A stretch of DNA of 64,000 nucleotides from Sphagnum compactum. Taxonomy: Eukaryota > Bryophyta > Sphagnopsida > Sphagnales. The translations under genes were made by a program, and so were the position numbers. Within the stretch, counting starts at the first letter, position 1; each line of letters opens with the position of its first letter. The notes under the pieces are model-generated. The model saw only the letters and a list, made by a program, of their open reading frames with translations. It was not told the origin of the DNA and did not search any database. Location: assembly GCA_965153455.1 (NCBI GenBank), contig OZ234495.1:9668875-9732874 (forward strand). The letters are read 5' to 3'. Below are positions 33,451 through 46,482 of this stretch, in pieces.

Positions 33451-34461
33451 TAGCAATTACACATAAAGCATAATTTGACTTGATAGAATAACTAGAAGTT
33501 GAATTTGATGATGGAATGGAACATGAAGATTCTTTGAAAGTTTTGTGATGCCATTCATCGACCTCATTACCCAACAAAAGTAAAACATGCACTAGATTTT
33601 TATTAGGATGTTTTTTTTGCTTTTAAAGGTTAGGAGTTAATTATGGAATTTGAAAATGCATTCATTAAGGTTGTGTTGTGTGGAATTTACAAATGTTTGC
33701 AAGTTTGTGAAAATTGGAAATTTGATGGTGATCTACTACTTTCTAAAAACAAGTGCATTTCACATCTTTGTTTTTGGAAACTAAAGTCTTGATGGTGATT
33801 TGCAATTTCATAAAACATTATTTCCATTTTGTGATTCCTCCATAACAAATGTGATAGCTGATCATATTTTCAATAGGTGTAATTGTTAATGATGTTAATG
33901 TTATGCATTTATTCACAATTTGCCATGGGTGATGAGATGCATAGTTGTCAAGGTTTCTAGGTGAAAAAAGAACCATATTTTGACAAACTACCTAAATTCT
34001 AATTCAAGATCATTTCAGCTTTTCATTTTGCAAAAAGGTTGATGTTTGTTTAGCAAAACACTTAACCTTTTGAAGTTGTTGTGAATTGACTCTACTAAAA
34101 TTTCATGGATCATCCAACATTCTACAAAAAAAAATTAGCGATCTAGTTTTTATTGAGTAAATCATTATGGATCCATTCTTTTGCACATAGTGCAATATTA
34201 ATGTTGATTTTTTTAATAAAATTTTGTTTCATATGCTTTCCAATGGGAACCTCGAACTAAGATACCTAGGTGATAGATAACTTTCAAAAATCAGGAACCC
34301 TGAATTGAGATTGGGTATTCCTTAGAAAACCGAGTGATAGTCTTATAGGGTATTTGACATAGCGTTTGTCAAAGAATGTCACAAATACCCACCTTAAAAT
34401 TAATGAAATCCCCACCCCCTATCCATACCCTAAATGGGATGGATGGTAGGTAGTCTTTTCC
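33451..34461. other. Unassigned AT-rich sequence
   Basis: No gene or repeat is recognised. Confidence 0.4.
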
Positions 34462-34745
34462 ATTGGGTTTCAGTTTCCTAGCTAACCATGGTTGGTACGC
34501 TCAGTTGCTTAGTTTTTTCTACCTACCTGCCTTCTAAAAACCTACTAGCCCTTACATACCTGCTAGCATATCATGCATCTACGGACCTTATAACTAATTA
34601 CTGCCTTTTTCCTACCTCCCTGCCCCATATATGACCCATCTTTCAAAAGATTGGTTACCAAGTTGAAACCTGACCTGAACTCAGGTCAGGTTCATCAACA
34701 ACTGAGAGTCATTAGGGGTTACCCACGGTTGGAACTCGAGTCTCG
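34462..34745 (+). repeat. Dispersed repeat family A, copy 4
   Basis: Landmarks in the family order: CTAGCTAACCATGGTTGGTAC, GCTCAGTTGCTTAG, T-run, CTACCTACCTGCC, CCTACCTCCCTGCCCCATAT, GATTGGTTACCAAGTTGAAA, CAGGTTCATCAACAACTGAG. The end differs from copies 1-3 (GGGTTACCCACGGTTGGA instead of the GGATGGTGCGCTGG core). Confidence 0.55.
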
Positions 34746-35339
34746 GACCAGGGTGCTGCTACAAGTGGGGGATCTAGGAAGTGCCTGGGAGGCTAGATCA
34801 AGTTGTGACTAATTTAAATAATTTTTATTTCGAAAAATAGCGAAATTTTTCATTAAAATCACAAAATTTACCGTTTTTTTTTTTAATTTCGTTTTTCTGA
34901 AATTTTCTTTTTTTATTTAAGTGGCGAAATTTCGCTCAAAACAAAAACACTGACTCTGACCTTCAGGGGAAAAACAGCACATGTTCCATCTTTCCTTCTG
35001 GTACGTTCCCTCTTTGGGCCTGTCCAACAAACACAGCATTAAATTCCAACAGAGGACACTCTTAAGATCAGATGATGGGCTTTGTCAAGTTTTTGGCAGT
35101 TTATGAATTCTTTTGAATATTTAATTAAATACTGCAACTCAATTCTGGAGCATACACATACTTCAAAATAGTTCTCCTCCTCATGTGATGTGCTGTCTTG
35201 TGTGTTAAAACTAAGATTCCACTTCAAAGTTCATTGTCAAATTATATTCTATTTTTATTGTTATGTAGCAATTGTTATGTCAGGTAATACATTATGACTT
35301 GTTTCAATACATTAGAAAACACCTATCTTATTTGCAAAG
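34746..35339. other. Unassigned sequence
   Basis: 34800-34930 is unusually rich in GAAATTT and AAATTTC words around poly-T, able to fold back on itself. No gene is recognised. Confidence 0.35.
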
Positions 35340-35440
35340 CCTTAAATACTTTTTGCAAATTGGAATAGGAAAACTGGAAATAGTACCTGAAACCTTAAAT
35401 ACTTTTTGCAAATTGGAATAGGAAAACTGGATATAGTACC
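35340..35440 (+). repeat. ~52-bp tandem duplication
   Basis: CCTTAAATACTTTTTGCAAA then TTGGAATAGGAAAACTGGA is present twice in direct succession with one A/T difference near the end. A recent duplication. Confidence 0.9.
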
Positions 35441-36258
35441 ATATGTTCAGGCATCCAAGAAGCCTAGGAAGGGTCCAGGCCTATGAGGTTAATTGCACAT
35501 AGGTTGGTTGCATAACTAAGTGTCCACATAACACCCATACATCATACAAAACACTTGAACAATCCAAGAGATGAAACTAGTTTTTGGCCTAGCATGACTC
35601 ACACATTTAAATCTTAGTCTTTATGTGTGTTATGTTACATCGAATGGGGAAGCTCACCGCATAGGTCTCATGGGGTTCACTTCTCAAAATCACATATGTT
35701 TGTTCTTGTGAACACTTCCATATAAAAAAACATATAAGTTTATTGCAACATAATTTCATTACACAAAAGTTTATTCCAAATCTTAACACAAGGTAACAAC
35801 ATGAAATCATGAAAGAAGTTTATAAGCTTGAAGTTTCACCCACAATTTTTTGTATACTTGAAAGGAGGAATGGATGGATTATCAACTCCCTTCATTTACA
35901 TCTACCTAAACATTCTCATTCATCAACTGGGGCTCCGAATTGCTTCGCTTTACGAATGACGATCCGAGAAGAAGAAACAATATGATTTTAGCATCACCTA
36001 TGATTTTGTGATGTTATCTAGATGGTTGGTTTGGAAGAATTTGTAGACTTAAAATGAAGTACAATTGTTGCATAAAATTGGCAAGATTTTGTGTGCACTA
36101 CATCAAGGAAAAGACTTGTGTGTACTTTTTAATTTAAGATTTAGGGTTTGGTGGTGAAGAATAGAGTTGAAGACTGGGGTGGGTTGTGGTGGTGGTGATG
36201 GTGGGTTTTCAAATTCGCCCAAAAAGAATTAAACCTTGCAATCCTATTTTAGCAAAAT

Positions 36259-36262
<4 letters not shown>
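35441..36262. other. Unassigned sequence
   Basis: Nothing recognised. Confidence 0.4.

Positions 36263-36318
<56 letters not shown>
36263..36318. repeat. (AT)n microsatellite
   Basis: About 28 uninterrupted AT dinucleotides. Confidence 0.98.
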
Positions 36319-36321
<3 letters not shown>

Positions 36322-36380
36322 TTTCAAAAAAAAATCAACTAATGCAACACCAATGAAAGGGCTCTCATGAAGATTTTTCC

Positions 36381-36612
36381 ATCACCAAATGATGAAGAAT
36401 ACAACAAAAATTTCTAAACCCCATCTACACGATCAAAATCTATCAAACAGATGATGAAAAAAACAACAAGAATTTCTCAAACCCATCTACAGTATAAAAT
36501 TTATCAAACAGATGATGAAGAAAAAAGAAATTCCCAAACCCATTTGTGGCATTAGATCTATCAAACAGATGATGAAAAAGACAACAAAATTTTCTCAAAC
36601 CCATTAGTAAAA
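36381..36612 (+). repeat. ~60-bp minisatellite, four units
   Basis: Units start ATCACCAAATGATGAAGAA (36381) and then ATCAAACAGATGATGAA at 36442, 36503 and 36560. Each contains ACAACA(A/G)..TTTCT.AAACCC. Periods are 61, 61 and 57 bp. Confidence 0.85.
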
Positions 36613-38500
36613 CATTAAATTTATATCATTAGATGCTAAAAAAAATTTAGGCATTCTTCTTCAACATTTTGAAGATGTGGAAATGGGTTTTGTAGTTTGA
36701 TCAATTTACAAGGACTCTTAAATGAATTCTTTTTCTTCTTTTTTTCCCCAATTTGTTGAATGAATCTTGTGAAGTTCACCTTTGCAAGAAATGATCTAGC
36801 AAAGTTGTAGCACTTGAAAGAAGCTCTTTGAATGTAAGTCTACCAACAAGTTCTGGCTCTTCATTTCTATCATAATTGTTATTGCCAACATCTTTTAAGC
36901 CCTTCTCCCACTTCTCATTTTCCCCCCTAAAACAAAGTTATGAAATAACAACAACAATCTCCAAAGATACCTCCATTTTTTTTAACCTTAAAGGAAGAAG
37001 AAGTGGTTACAATCTCCTAGTTGACGAAAAAGAAAAAAAAAACAATTCCATAGTCCCAATTATAATTGCAAAGGAAGAAACAAACTTGCAGAACAACAAC
37101 AGCTACCTCTAGTTACAACAAGGAGTAGCTTCAAAATAGCAAGAGGAGGAAGAGGAGCAGTTGACGATTTGCCTCTCCACTTGAATCCCACACCATCACA
37201 CAAAACTCACATGTTTTTTTTCTTCAAACCTCGTAAGCTTCCTTCAACCACCATCCTCATCAACATGCTCATAGAATAAGAAGGCTACTATTGTTACTAT
37301 TGTTGTTGCTTAGACTTCTCTCTTGTTCATCCAGCAGCACTTTATCTCTCTATTCAGAAGTTGAAGAAACCCTAAAAGGAACTTGGAGCTGCTTCTTCTT
37401 TTTCTTCAACTGTTAGGTCGACGATCAACATGCGACAAAATCAAAAACAATTTGATCAGGATGAGCTTTTTATAACTGGCATTTGTAAAAAAAAATTGTC
37501 ATTGTAATGCATAATTATTGACTAAACAACCATATATAATTGTCATGGTCAACGACCATGGTATAATTGTTTTAGTGATGAAAAAAAACTCTTATACTTG
37601 GTTTACATAAACCAATTTTGATTATCATCGTCATTGGAATTACAAACCAAAATTATCATGCCACATGTTATCCTTCTAGATTTATCATCATTCCTATGAA
37701 CAAATCAATAAGTTTTTTGAATTTTTTTCCCATAGGAACTAATCAAGTCCACATAATTCACTTCAATTATGTCTAACCCAAAATATTTAACTACAATATT
37801 CATGAATTCAAGCTTATGTCCTTAATAAAAGATCCTCAAGGTAAGGTTCAAAAGTTGAATTATTTATTTCCATATTTACCCATCTTTTTACCCCTATGCT
37901 GTAATATTACAATTCTCATCCATAGCAACCCATTAAAAAACATTTTGGCCACAAAAGAAAATGCAATGAATTTTTTTTGTAAAACAAATGTGCCAAAGTC
38001 ACCCAATTTTGGTTTTTTAAAGAAAATTGCCAATTTGACAATAGGTTCCAACAAGCCACCAAAATATTAAAGGATTTTTTTTAAAAAATTAACCTATTTC
38101 ACTTGTAGCAACTTTGGTTAATTCTTCTCATGGATGATTAAGTGGTTACATTAAAAAATTGGAAAAAATAACATTGTACACAAACCTTCAAATAGGCATC
38201 AAGAAGGAACAACATCGCGAGAGTTTGAAGAACACAAGAGTTTGCATCTTTTAAGGTTTAAATACAAATTTCTTAGGAGGCTTGGATGCCAATATCAATG
38301 TTGGTAAACACTAATATTCTAACATTTTTTTTATTTTAGAATCTTCTTTTTTGACATGTTTTTTCACATACATAATATGTTTTATAAAAAACTATAGAAA
38401 TCAAAAACAAAATTCAGCCAAAAATCCATTATAAAACACAAATCTATACAATGTTGTAGAATGAAACCTTCATGTTTAAATGGAAACAAAAAAACATATT
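36613..38500. other. Unassigned AT-rich sequence
   Basis: ATTGTTTTAGTG at about 37566-37577, preceded by the palindrome-like GTCAACGACCATGG, could be a decayed CACTA-type 3' end, but I find no partner. Frames at 36876-37112 and 37816-38070 have no recognisable domain. Confidence 0.35.
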
Positions 38501-38700
38501 CACTTCAAGAAATCTTGTATTATGTAATCATCCAATTTGCGATTACATGTGACTATCCATCATTTGCAACCATGTTTTATAATTTTTAAACTAATAACCA
38601 TCTTTTTTATTTTTTTACTATCTTTGTGACTATGGTGCCACTAGTAAATTGTACATCCTTCCATATTGACTAACTTCTTGGGTTTTTCATCCAAGAATAG
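38501..38700 (+). mobile_element. CACTA-like terminus, second copy
   Basis: CACTTCAAGAAAT, then TTTGCGATTACATGTGA and GACTATGGTGCCACTA, parallel to the sequence at 16871. As there, a long AT-rich tract follows. The opposite end is not identified; a further copy of the GCAACTTAGGTGCAACTAG segment at about 40840 may mark another truncated copy. Confidence 0.35.
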
Positions 38701-39349
38701 GCCATTATGTTCATTTAGTCACAAATTTAATTTGACTTCATTACTTCTTATGTGCCTATACATTTTATGCACACTAGGTGTTTTTGACTACATTAAAAGT
38801 ATATTTAATATGTAGTCAAGGTATATGAAGCATATAGTAAAACCTATTTAACACATTTAAATGTATCTAGCATATATTAAACACAAATTAAACACATATT
38901 ACTTCATACTTTGAACATATTAATAAAAAAAACATCTTGAATTTATATTCTCATTTGTTTACAAATATACCATGTTTGTTTTAATGTATAATTAAATTAT
39001 AAGGCGAGGTCATATTAAGATGACATAATCTTAATGTCAAATCAATATTCATTATTCATAGAATAATACTATCAACAAATTGATTGAATAATGTTGACTA
39101 TGAAAAAATAATCAAATAAATAAAACTGATTTACTATTTTTATGAGTTAATAATCTATATTTACTCTATATTATTGATTAATAAACTAAATTTATTTATT
39201 ATTAATTTAATAATTTAATACCAAATAATAATTTAATACCAAATAATAATTTAATAATTAAAAATATCCTTCTTAATAGTTTAATCCGATAATTTAATCA
39301 ATTCAATATGTTTACATATAATCTTCAATTTTTGCTGATTTATTTGATA
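38701..39349. other. AT-rich flank of satellite-like tract
   Basis: Very AT-rich, with TTTAATA and ATAATTTAATACCA short direct repeats around 39200-39250. No gene is recognised. Confidence 0.4.
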
Positions 39350-40330
39350 AAACTAACATTTAAAAGTATTAATTTGAAACTACAAATTATAAAGAAATAC
39401 TGAATAAGTTAATTAGTACTTAACTAGTTTTCATTGAATTATCTGATCATTAATATTCACTAATCAAAAGAATTATGGTAAAAAAAAAATAACTATGAAT
39501 TAATTACTAGTTATGGAGCTTATAAAATATATATTTTTAAAAAATCAATTAACTAATTATTATTCATGATTAATTAAATTGATTTCCTATTTAATTCATA
39601 AGTTCATAATTAATAATTCGTATTTATTATTCAATTTAAACTTTATTAAAATTGAATTAATACTTCAATTAGTATTTTAAATCATGTTCAATTAATTAAC
39701 TGCTCATTCGTATTTACTAATCAAGAATTATGGTAAATAGATAATAAGTGTAAATTAAATTTTCACTAATTCAATTATCTAGTTATTATTAATGATTATT
39801 AAATCATTTTTACTTAATTCATAAGTTCAGAATTATTAATTATTAATTGGTTTAGAATTTATTACAAGTTAATGAATATTTCAATTATTAACTTAAATAG
39901 TACTTGATTAATACTCAATGAATTATCTGAAAATTTGTACTTACTAATCAAACGGCATGGTAAATAGATAAAAAGTTTAATTACTTAATAATTATGTAGT
40001 GTATAGGAATATTAATTAAAGTTTGACAAAAATAAATTATCTGTTATTATTAATGATTAATTAACTTGATTTTCTAGTTAATTCATAAGTTCAGAATTCA
40101 GAATTAATATTTATCGATCAGTTTAGAATTTATTTAAAGTTAAATAATACTTCAATTAACTATATAATTAATATTCAATGATTATCTGATATTCAAATTT
40201 ACTAATAAGGAGTTATGGTTAATAAATAATAAATTAATTAATGGTTAGTGAACTATTAAATGTTAATTCATAAATATTCATGAGCTAAATTATTTATTTA
40301 ATGTTAATAATTAACTAAAACTGATTATCT
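39350..40330 (+). repeat. AT-rich satellite-like array, four ~250-bp units
   Basis: The anchor (T)CACTAATCAA or TTACTAATCAA followed by ATTATGGTAA recurs at 39460, 39717, 39944 and 40202 (periods 257, 227, 258). A second anchor, AATTCATAAGTTCAGAATT, occurs once per unit at about 39590, 39820 and 40080. Units are diverged. The tract is almost wholly A+T and full of TTAATTAA-type palindromes. Confidence 0.65.
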
Positions 40331-40988
40331 TTTGAAATGATATTTATCAACTAAATAAGTTAATAAGTTGATAATTAAATAGATAATATTGATTATTCAG
40401 TGTTTATTATTATTTAATAATTAATTTAATTAGATATTAAATCATTTATTCATTCATTCATTTATTTAGTTGATAAGTAAGTTTTTAAAAAAATTAAAGT
40501 TATTATGAAAAAATAATTGAAGAAATTTAGAATTAAAATAATAACCAATTAATTACTTCCATTAAATAATTACATATTGTTGATGAATTATGATTATGAA
40601 TTAATTGATTAGTTAGTAGAAAATATGAAGTAAAAATGGATTTTAGCTATTGAATTGAATAACTAAAGAATGGTAGGTATTTATAAATAGGTTTGTAAAT
40701 GGGTTGTGGCTAATTAATTAATTAACTAGTTAACTAGAGAATTAATTAATTTCCTATTACCCATTTATTTGTATAGTTATATAGTTTATAAAATGAAAAA
40801 CAAGCACAAAACATATGGGAAATTAGTTTTGATTGTAATTCTTTTTGCAACTTAGGTGCAACTAGAAAATTTAACCAATGTGTTTTGTCTTACAATGTCA
40901 ACTTGGAAGTTATATAACAAAAGTGCTTTCTCTTGTGTTTTCTTATTAAAAAACATGTGCCATTGGGGATGAACTCAAAGAAACTTAG
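40331..40988. other. AT-rich flank
   Basis: Nothing recognised apart from the CACTA-like sub-terminal segment near 40840. It ends with the target duplication CTTAG (40984-40988) of chromovirus copy 2. Confidence 0.4.
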
Positions 40989-41255
40989 TGTTATGGACCG
41001 ACTACAAACAAGTGGAGAATTACAAGACAAGACAAGCTTTATTGACCCATCAACTGGTGTTGATCTGCTAAAGGGTTGTTCCCCAGACTATCTCCTTTTA
41101 TAACCCTGAGCCATACTAGTCCCAAAATATCCTAGGCCATGATATTGCCAAAAGTATCCCAAAATATCCTAGGCCATGATATTGCCAAAAGTATCCCAAA
41201 ATATCTTAGGACATGACATTGCCAAAAGTATCCCAAAATATCCTAGGCCATGACA
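40989..41255 (-). repeat. 3' LTR, copy 2
   Basis: Minus-strand TGTCATGG...CCATAACA. Two differences from the 5' LTR: one just before the predicted transcript start and one in a U3 repeat unit. Abuts the pol stop codon at 41256-41258. Confidence 0.95.
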
Positions 41256-44200
41256 TTATCCTCTCCTCAAGCGACATCTTCTAGATGGAGCCGGTTTGTT
41301 AGGATATCGTTGGTGAAACCGATTAACTAAGTCTTGGGCATGAACTAGGTTTCCAGCAGGCTCCCAAGTAGCTTCAGAAGGAGGATAACCTCGCCAAAAG
41401 ACAAGGTACAGGAGCTTTCCACGAATCTTCTTGGAGTCTAAGACCTCCTGAACTTCAAACTCTTCTTGGCCTTCAATTTCGACTGGAGCTGGGGGTTCTT
41501 GATGACGTTCTGGGATCGGGTTTTCATGATAGGGCTCAAGCAGGGAGACATGGAAAACATTGTGGATTTTGAACTGGGGTGGAAGCTCCAACTGGCAAGC
41601 CACTAGACCAACCAATTTGGCGATTTTGAAAGGTCCGAGGCGCTTGTAATCCAACTTGACACATGGGCGAGTGGTAGCAATGTTCTTTCTGAGAAGCCAG
41701 ACCTTGTCTCCAACCTTGAAGTTTGGATGGTCCTTGCGTCGGCGGTCTGCTTGCTTCTTTTGCCACTCCTGTGTTAGCTTGGGTTCTGCCATAAGGTTTT
41801 GTTGAACCTGTCCAAGCCTCGTGGCCCTTTCTTCAGCCGAGGGTTTACGGAGTCTCCAGGAATTTCAAGGCTGAACCTAGGATGAAAACCGTAATTGGCA
41901 AAGAATGGACTAATCCTGGTCGATGCATGTGTTGTGTTATTATAAGCAAACTCTGCTTGAGATAGTAGGTCCAGCGAGTCGTCCTGTTGGTAGTTCACAG
42001 TGCAACGAAGGTATTGCTCGAGTGTTTGGTTTGTCCGTTCGGTTTGTCCATCTCTCTTAGGATGGAAAGCTGAAGATAGCCGAATGTCAACTCCAAGAAG
42101 CTCGAATAGACGATGCCAGAACTTGGATGCAAACTGAGGACCTCTGTCGGACACAATTTCCTCGGGGAGTCCATGCAGTCAGACGATCCCGTCCAGAATT
42201 AACTGAACTGTCTCTTCTGCCGTGATTGACTTGGAACAAGGGGTGAAATGGGCCATTTTGGTGAGTCGATCGACCACAACCAATATTGAATTATTGGTTC
42301 TAACAGTAGGGAGGTCCATGATGAAATCCATTGCAATAGATCCCCAAGGTCGGCTAGGAATCGACAGAGGCTGTAGGAGTCCAAACGGGCGATGCCTGGG
42401 AGCCTTGGATCGAGCACATGTATCACAAGACTTGACATACTCCCGTAGCATCTTGTTCATTTTGGGCCACCAGTAAGTCCTTGACACTAGTTCGTGAGTC
42501 CGTGCCATTCCAAAGTGACCTGCCAGGGTGTTGTCGTGGCATTCCCTCAGGATTTTTGGGCGTATAGGTCCTTCGGGTACATAAATCAGGTTATTTCGAA
42601 GGAGAAGTCCGTCTTGCTGCTCAAACTGATCCAAGTCATCACGATTTGGGTTCCTTGGTCGTTCCTGGAGTTCCTTCTTGATGTTGGTAGCCCAGGTGTC
42701 TCCTAAGTTGCCATCTTGATGTCCCTTACAAGGTATGAGTCTGGGAGGGTGCTGATTGTTGCTGCAACTCGAAATTGCTCGGGGTTGAGTAAAGTCTGGT
42801 TCTGCTGGCCGTAGGCCGCATCCCCCGCTCGAAGTTCATATTCTGAACGACGAAATAGCGCGTTAGCTTTCCCTTGCTGGGTGCCAGGTTGATACTGAAT
42901 CTCAAAGTCGAAATCAGCTAGGAAGATAGACCAGCATGCCTGGCGACGATTTAAGGTCCGAGTAGTTGTGAAATAAAGGAAATTCTTGTGATCTGTCAGA
43001 ACTTGGATTCGATGTTGAGCTCCGGCAAGATACGATCTCCACTACTCGAATGTCGTGATGATTGCCAGGAGTTCCTTATCGTAGACCTGGTAGTTGATTT
43101 CGGCACTGGTTAACTTCCGTGAATAGAAAGCAACTGGATGCAGCAACCCATCTTTTCCAAATTGAGATAGAATAGTTCCCAAGGCAAAATCTAAAGCGTC
43201 CGTTTCCACAATGAATGGCTTGGCAGGATCGGGATGTATCAGGATGGGTGCAGAGGTGAATGCCATCTTGAGAGTATCAAAAGCAGCCTGGGCCGTTGGA
43301 TTCCACGAGAAGGGCTTGTCTTTGCAAGTCAGGGTTATTAACGGTGTTGTGATCTTGGAGTAGCCTTTGATAAACCGACGATAGAAGTTAGCAAACCCTA
43401 GGAAACGTTGAACGTCCTTGACCGAGGATGGAGTAGCCCAACACTGGATGGTCTCGACCTTTGACTTGTCCATGAAAATGCCATCTGGAGAGATCACGTA
43501 GCCAAGGAACGCCACTGAAGATTTGTCGAATTCACATTTTTCCAACTTGGCGTATAAGCCATGCTCCCGGAACGTCGCAAGCACCAATCGTACATGTTTG
43601 TCGTGGGTTTCGAGGTCCTTGAAAAAGATTAAAATGTCATCCAAATAGACCACGACAAATTCATCCATGTATTCCCGGAAGATATCATTCATCAGATGCT
43701 GAAAGACTGCGGGTGCATTGGTGAGGCCGAAGGGCATGACCGTGTATTCGAAGTGGCCGTAGCGTGTGCGGAAAGTTGTCTTCCATTCATCACCGGGGCG
43801 AATCCTGAGTAAGTTGTAGGCTCCACGGAGGTCAAGCTTGGTGAAGATCTTCCCGGTACGTAGTCGATCTAGGAGACCTGAAATCAAGGGCAAGGGAGAT
43901 CGATTCTTTTTGGTTATCTTGTTGAGTCCACGATAATCCACACAGAGTCGAAGGGAGCCATCCTTCTTCTTGACGAACAAAATTGGGGCACCGGCTGGAG
44001 ACTTGGATTGCTGAATGAATCCCTTGGCAAGATTTTCAGTAAGGTAATCACGAAGGGCTTGGAGTTCCGGTTCCGATAGGCCATAGATAGGACCAAAGGG
44101 TGGTGAGTGTCCTTCTTCTAGATCAATCGGGCAGTCATATGGACTATGGGCGGGGAGCTGATCAGCATTAATCTTTTCAAAAACATCAACAAAGTCCTTG

Positions 44201-45153
44201 TACTTCTCAGGAAGTTTGACAGGTGTTGGTTCTGATTGGGGGTTCGTGGTGTTGGCTGGGTTGACATGGATGGCGAAAACTTGAAAATTCTTAGCAGCCC
44301 GATAAAAAGGGACAGCTCTATCAATGAAGATCTGGACAGGGTTGGTTTTCTGGGCAGGATTCTTGACAAGATTCTTGACAGGACAAGGTTTAGTTCTGAC
44401 CAACCAGGGGTTCTTGACCGCAGGATTTGACATAACAGACTTGATAAAACTGGAATTAGTTCCGACCCTCTTTGGGTTCTCGACCACATGGTTCTTGGCA
44501 GGACTGGACAAAGTGTTTTTCTGAGCGTGGGGTTCTTGGGAGGTGCACCGTTGTGCGCTGAAGGTGAGGGTTCTAGATCGCTAATCAATGATAGGGTTAT
44601 GTGCTTCTAGCCAAGGCAGACCAAGGATGATGGGATGGTGAGGGGTGGAAATGATGTTGAGAACAATGTTCTCCGTGTGCTTGCCGATACAGAGTTCTAG
44701 AGGGGTTGTCTCGTGTGTGATTGCACAAGAAGCAATGGTTCTCCCATCAATAACCTCTACCGGAAGAGGGGTTGACTTCTTGACCACAGGGATGTTGTGT
44801 TGGACGACAAATGTTTGGTCGATGAAAGAAGAGGTGGCGCCGGAGTCCACCAAAGCTGACACTTGTGGTATGTCTTCTGGAATACGAATGATGTCCACAT
44901 ACTGAGTGAAACTGGAACTGGGACCAACAGCGAAACAAGAGCCTTTGCAAAGGTGGTGTTGGGTGAGATCTAGTCGCACGGCTCCTACTATGACTGGATG
45001 TTCTTGTTTTCCAACTCCTGGGGAGTTTCCACAGCTTGTACTTGAAGTTTGACAAGCTTTTGAGGGCACTGACGAGCTATATGCCCTGGTTTGCCATAGT
45101 AAAGACATAGATTGTTTGTCCTTCGGCGAAGTTTTTTGGCTTCTATCGAAGAT
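41256..45153 (-). pseudogene. pol: Chromovirus Pol, copy 2 (several stops and shifts)
   Basis: Same domain order as copy 1. The longest open part (44511-43042) spans the end of the protease linker, complete RT (KLDLRGAY, YLDD) and the start of RNase H, with the first catalytic Asp kept (VETDALDFALG). Lesions relative to copy 1: TGG>TAG at 44581-44583; CAG>TAG at 43042-43044 in RNase H; a 1-nt loss plus TAG at about 42703; CGA>TGA at 42179-42181 in the integrase core; loss of one C at about 41845. The integrase HHCC, catalytic Asp and Glu and the C-terminal chromodomain (VLDSKKIRGKLLYLVFWRG) are still legible. It keeps the base that copy 1 has lost at its RT frameshift, so each copy is intact where the other is broken there. 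Confidence 0.95.
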
Positions 45154-45959
45154 TTAAACTTAGCTGTGTCGATTTGCATCGGAGCAGGTCCAAAAGAGGC
45201 AGGTCAGGCAACTGGTGTTGTTTGGGGAACTAAGGGGAGCGTAGTAGGCCGACTGTTCCAAAGTTGGGCGTCGCAGGTGACTTTCTTTTCCTGGCGACGT
45301 TCGAACAGACGATTATTGCACCGAATTGCCTGGGTGATGACTTCACTGAAGGAAGAAGGGTCTGCGAGTGTCAACAAAAGATCTTGAACATCATCACGAA
45401 GCCCACAGCGAAACTGATTAATCAAGGCAGCTTCTCCCCAATTGACGTCGCAGGCAAGCTGCCAGAATTCTGAGGCGTAGACGATGGCTGAACGTGTCCT
45501 TTGCTGGAGGCGACGCAGCTTGTTGGCTGAAGTCCTGGCCTTGTCACTGTCCCCAAATACTGCTTCAAATTCCGCCATAAAGGCGTTGAAATCTTGTAGG
45601 AGAGGGGATGATGTTTCCAGGATGGGAGCAAACCATGCTGCAGCTGTCCCAGTGAGTAGGGTTCCAACGAATCCTACACGAGTGGTGTCATCAAAATAAC
45701 AACTGGGGTGTAGTCGCATGATCAGGCATACCTGGCTGACAAAGCCTCGAAATTTGAGGCACGTTCCATCAAACTTTTCTGGCAGACTGATCTTGGGCTC
45801 TTCGGCGGCCATTGCAAGAGCAGGAAGTACTGGGGCAGGAGGTGGTGGCTGATTCTATAGGCGGGTCACCGAGTCTCTAAGCACGGCATTTTCTTGTTGA
45901 AGGTGCTGAAGGGCGGCGAGGATTTGAGTGAGATCAATGTTTGATTCTGAGTTGTCCAT
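44988..45959 (-). pseudogene. gag: Chromovirus Gag, copy 2 (two stops, mutated zinc knuckle)
   Basis: The start is ATG at 45959-45957 in the same ACCACCATGG context as copy 1. Stops: CAG>TAG at 45855-45857 (about codon 35) and CGA>TGA at 45204-45206. The zinc knuckle reads [14 protein letters not shown], so the second metal-binding Cys is Tyr (TGT>TAT). The natural end is TCA-TAG-TAG, a double stop, at 44988. At the copy 1 nonsense site (10714) this copy has CAG. Confidence 0.9.
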
Positions 45960-46001
45960 GGTGGTAGTTCTCACACTTTTGCGCTTTCAATCTTCAAACT
46001 T

Positions 46002-46307
46002 GAAACTTCAGATGCTTGGATCTCTCTCAATATAAGTCCAAATGACATGAAATTTCTCTCACACATATATTCCTATATGATCTATAAGATCACAAAGTTA
46101 CAAACCCAAAAAAAACTTAAACAAAGGAGATATGACCAAAAAACCAGATCTGCACTTGAAACTTCAGATGCTTGGATCTCTCTCAATACAAGTCCAAATG
46201 ACATGAAATTTCTCTCACACATATATTCCTATATGATCTATAAGATCACAACGTTACAGACCCAAAAAAGCTTAAACAAAGGAGATATGACCAAAAAACC
46301 AGATCTG
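46002..46307 (-). repeat. Leader tandem repeat, two ~155-bp units, copy 2
   Basis: Minus-strand units with the TGAGAGAGATCCAAGC anchor at about 46029 and 46185. The outermost (5'-most) unit has a different first ~40 bp (TATGAGAGTTAAGAGC) before rejoining at CAGATCTGG, so it is a variant not present in copy 1. Confidence 0.85.
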
Positions 46308-46470
46308 GCACAGAGTTTTCAAAAGCTCTTAACTCTCATAAAACATATCCTTTTCTTTTGAAACTTTGAGAGTAAAAGCGTCCTATAGTCTTCTATAACC
46401 TTTCCAAGTTTCACTCCAAGATACCTCTAGCTACTTACTGAAACAACAAAACAAACAAACAAGAAGAAGG

Positions 46471-46480
46471 AGCAGATCAA
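46471..46480 (-). other. Primer-binding site matching own RNA 5' end, copy 2
   Basis: Minus-strand TTGATCTGCT, 2 nt inside the 5' LTR, exactly complementary to AGCAGATCAA at 46554-46563 (minus) in the same LTR. Identical to copy 1 in sequence, spacing and position relative to the TATA box. Confidence 0.75.
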
Positions 46481-46482
46481 AC

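Noticed and set aside
36263-36318. (AT)n run as an origin or cruciform element
   Set aside because: A simple microsatellite explains it; nothing nearby suggests more.
35340-36612. CRISPR-like arrays from short tandem units
   Set aside because: Units are contiguous with no unique spacers of constant length, and the genome is a plant's.
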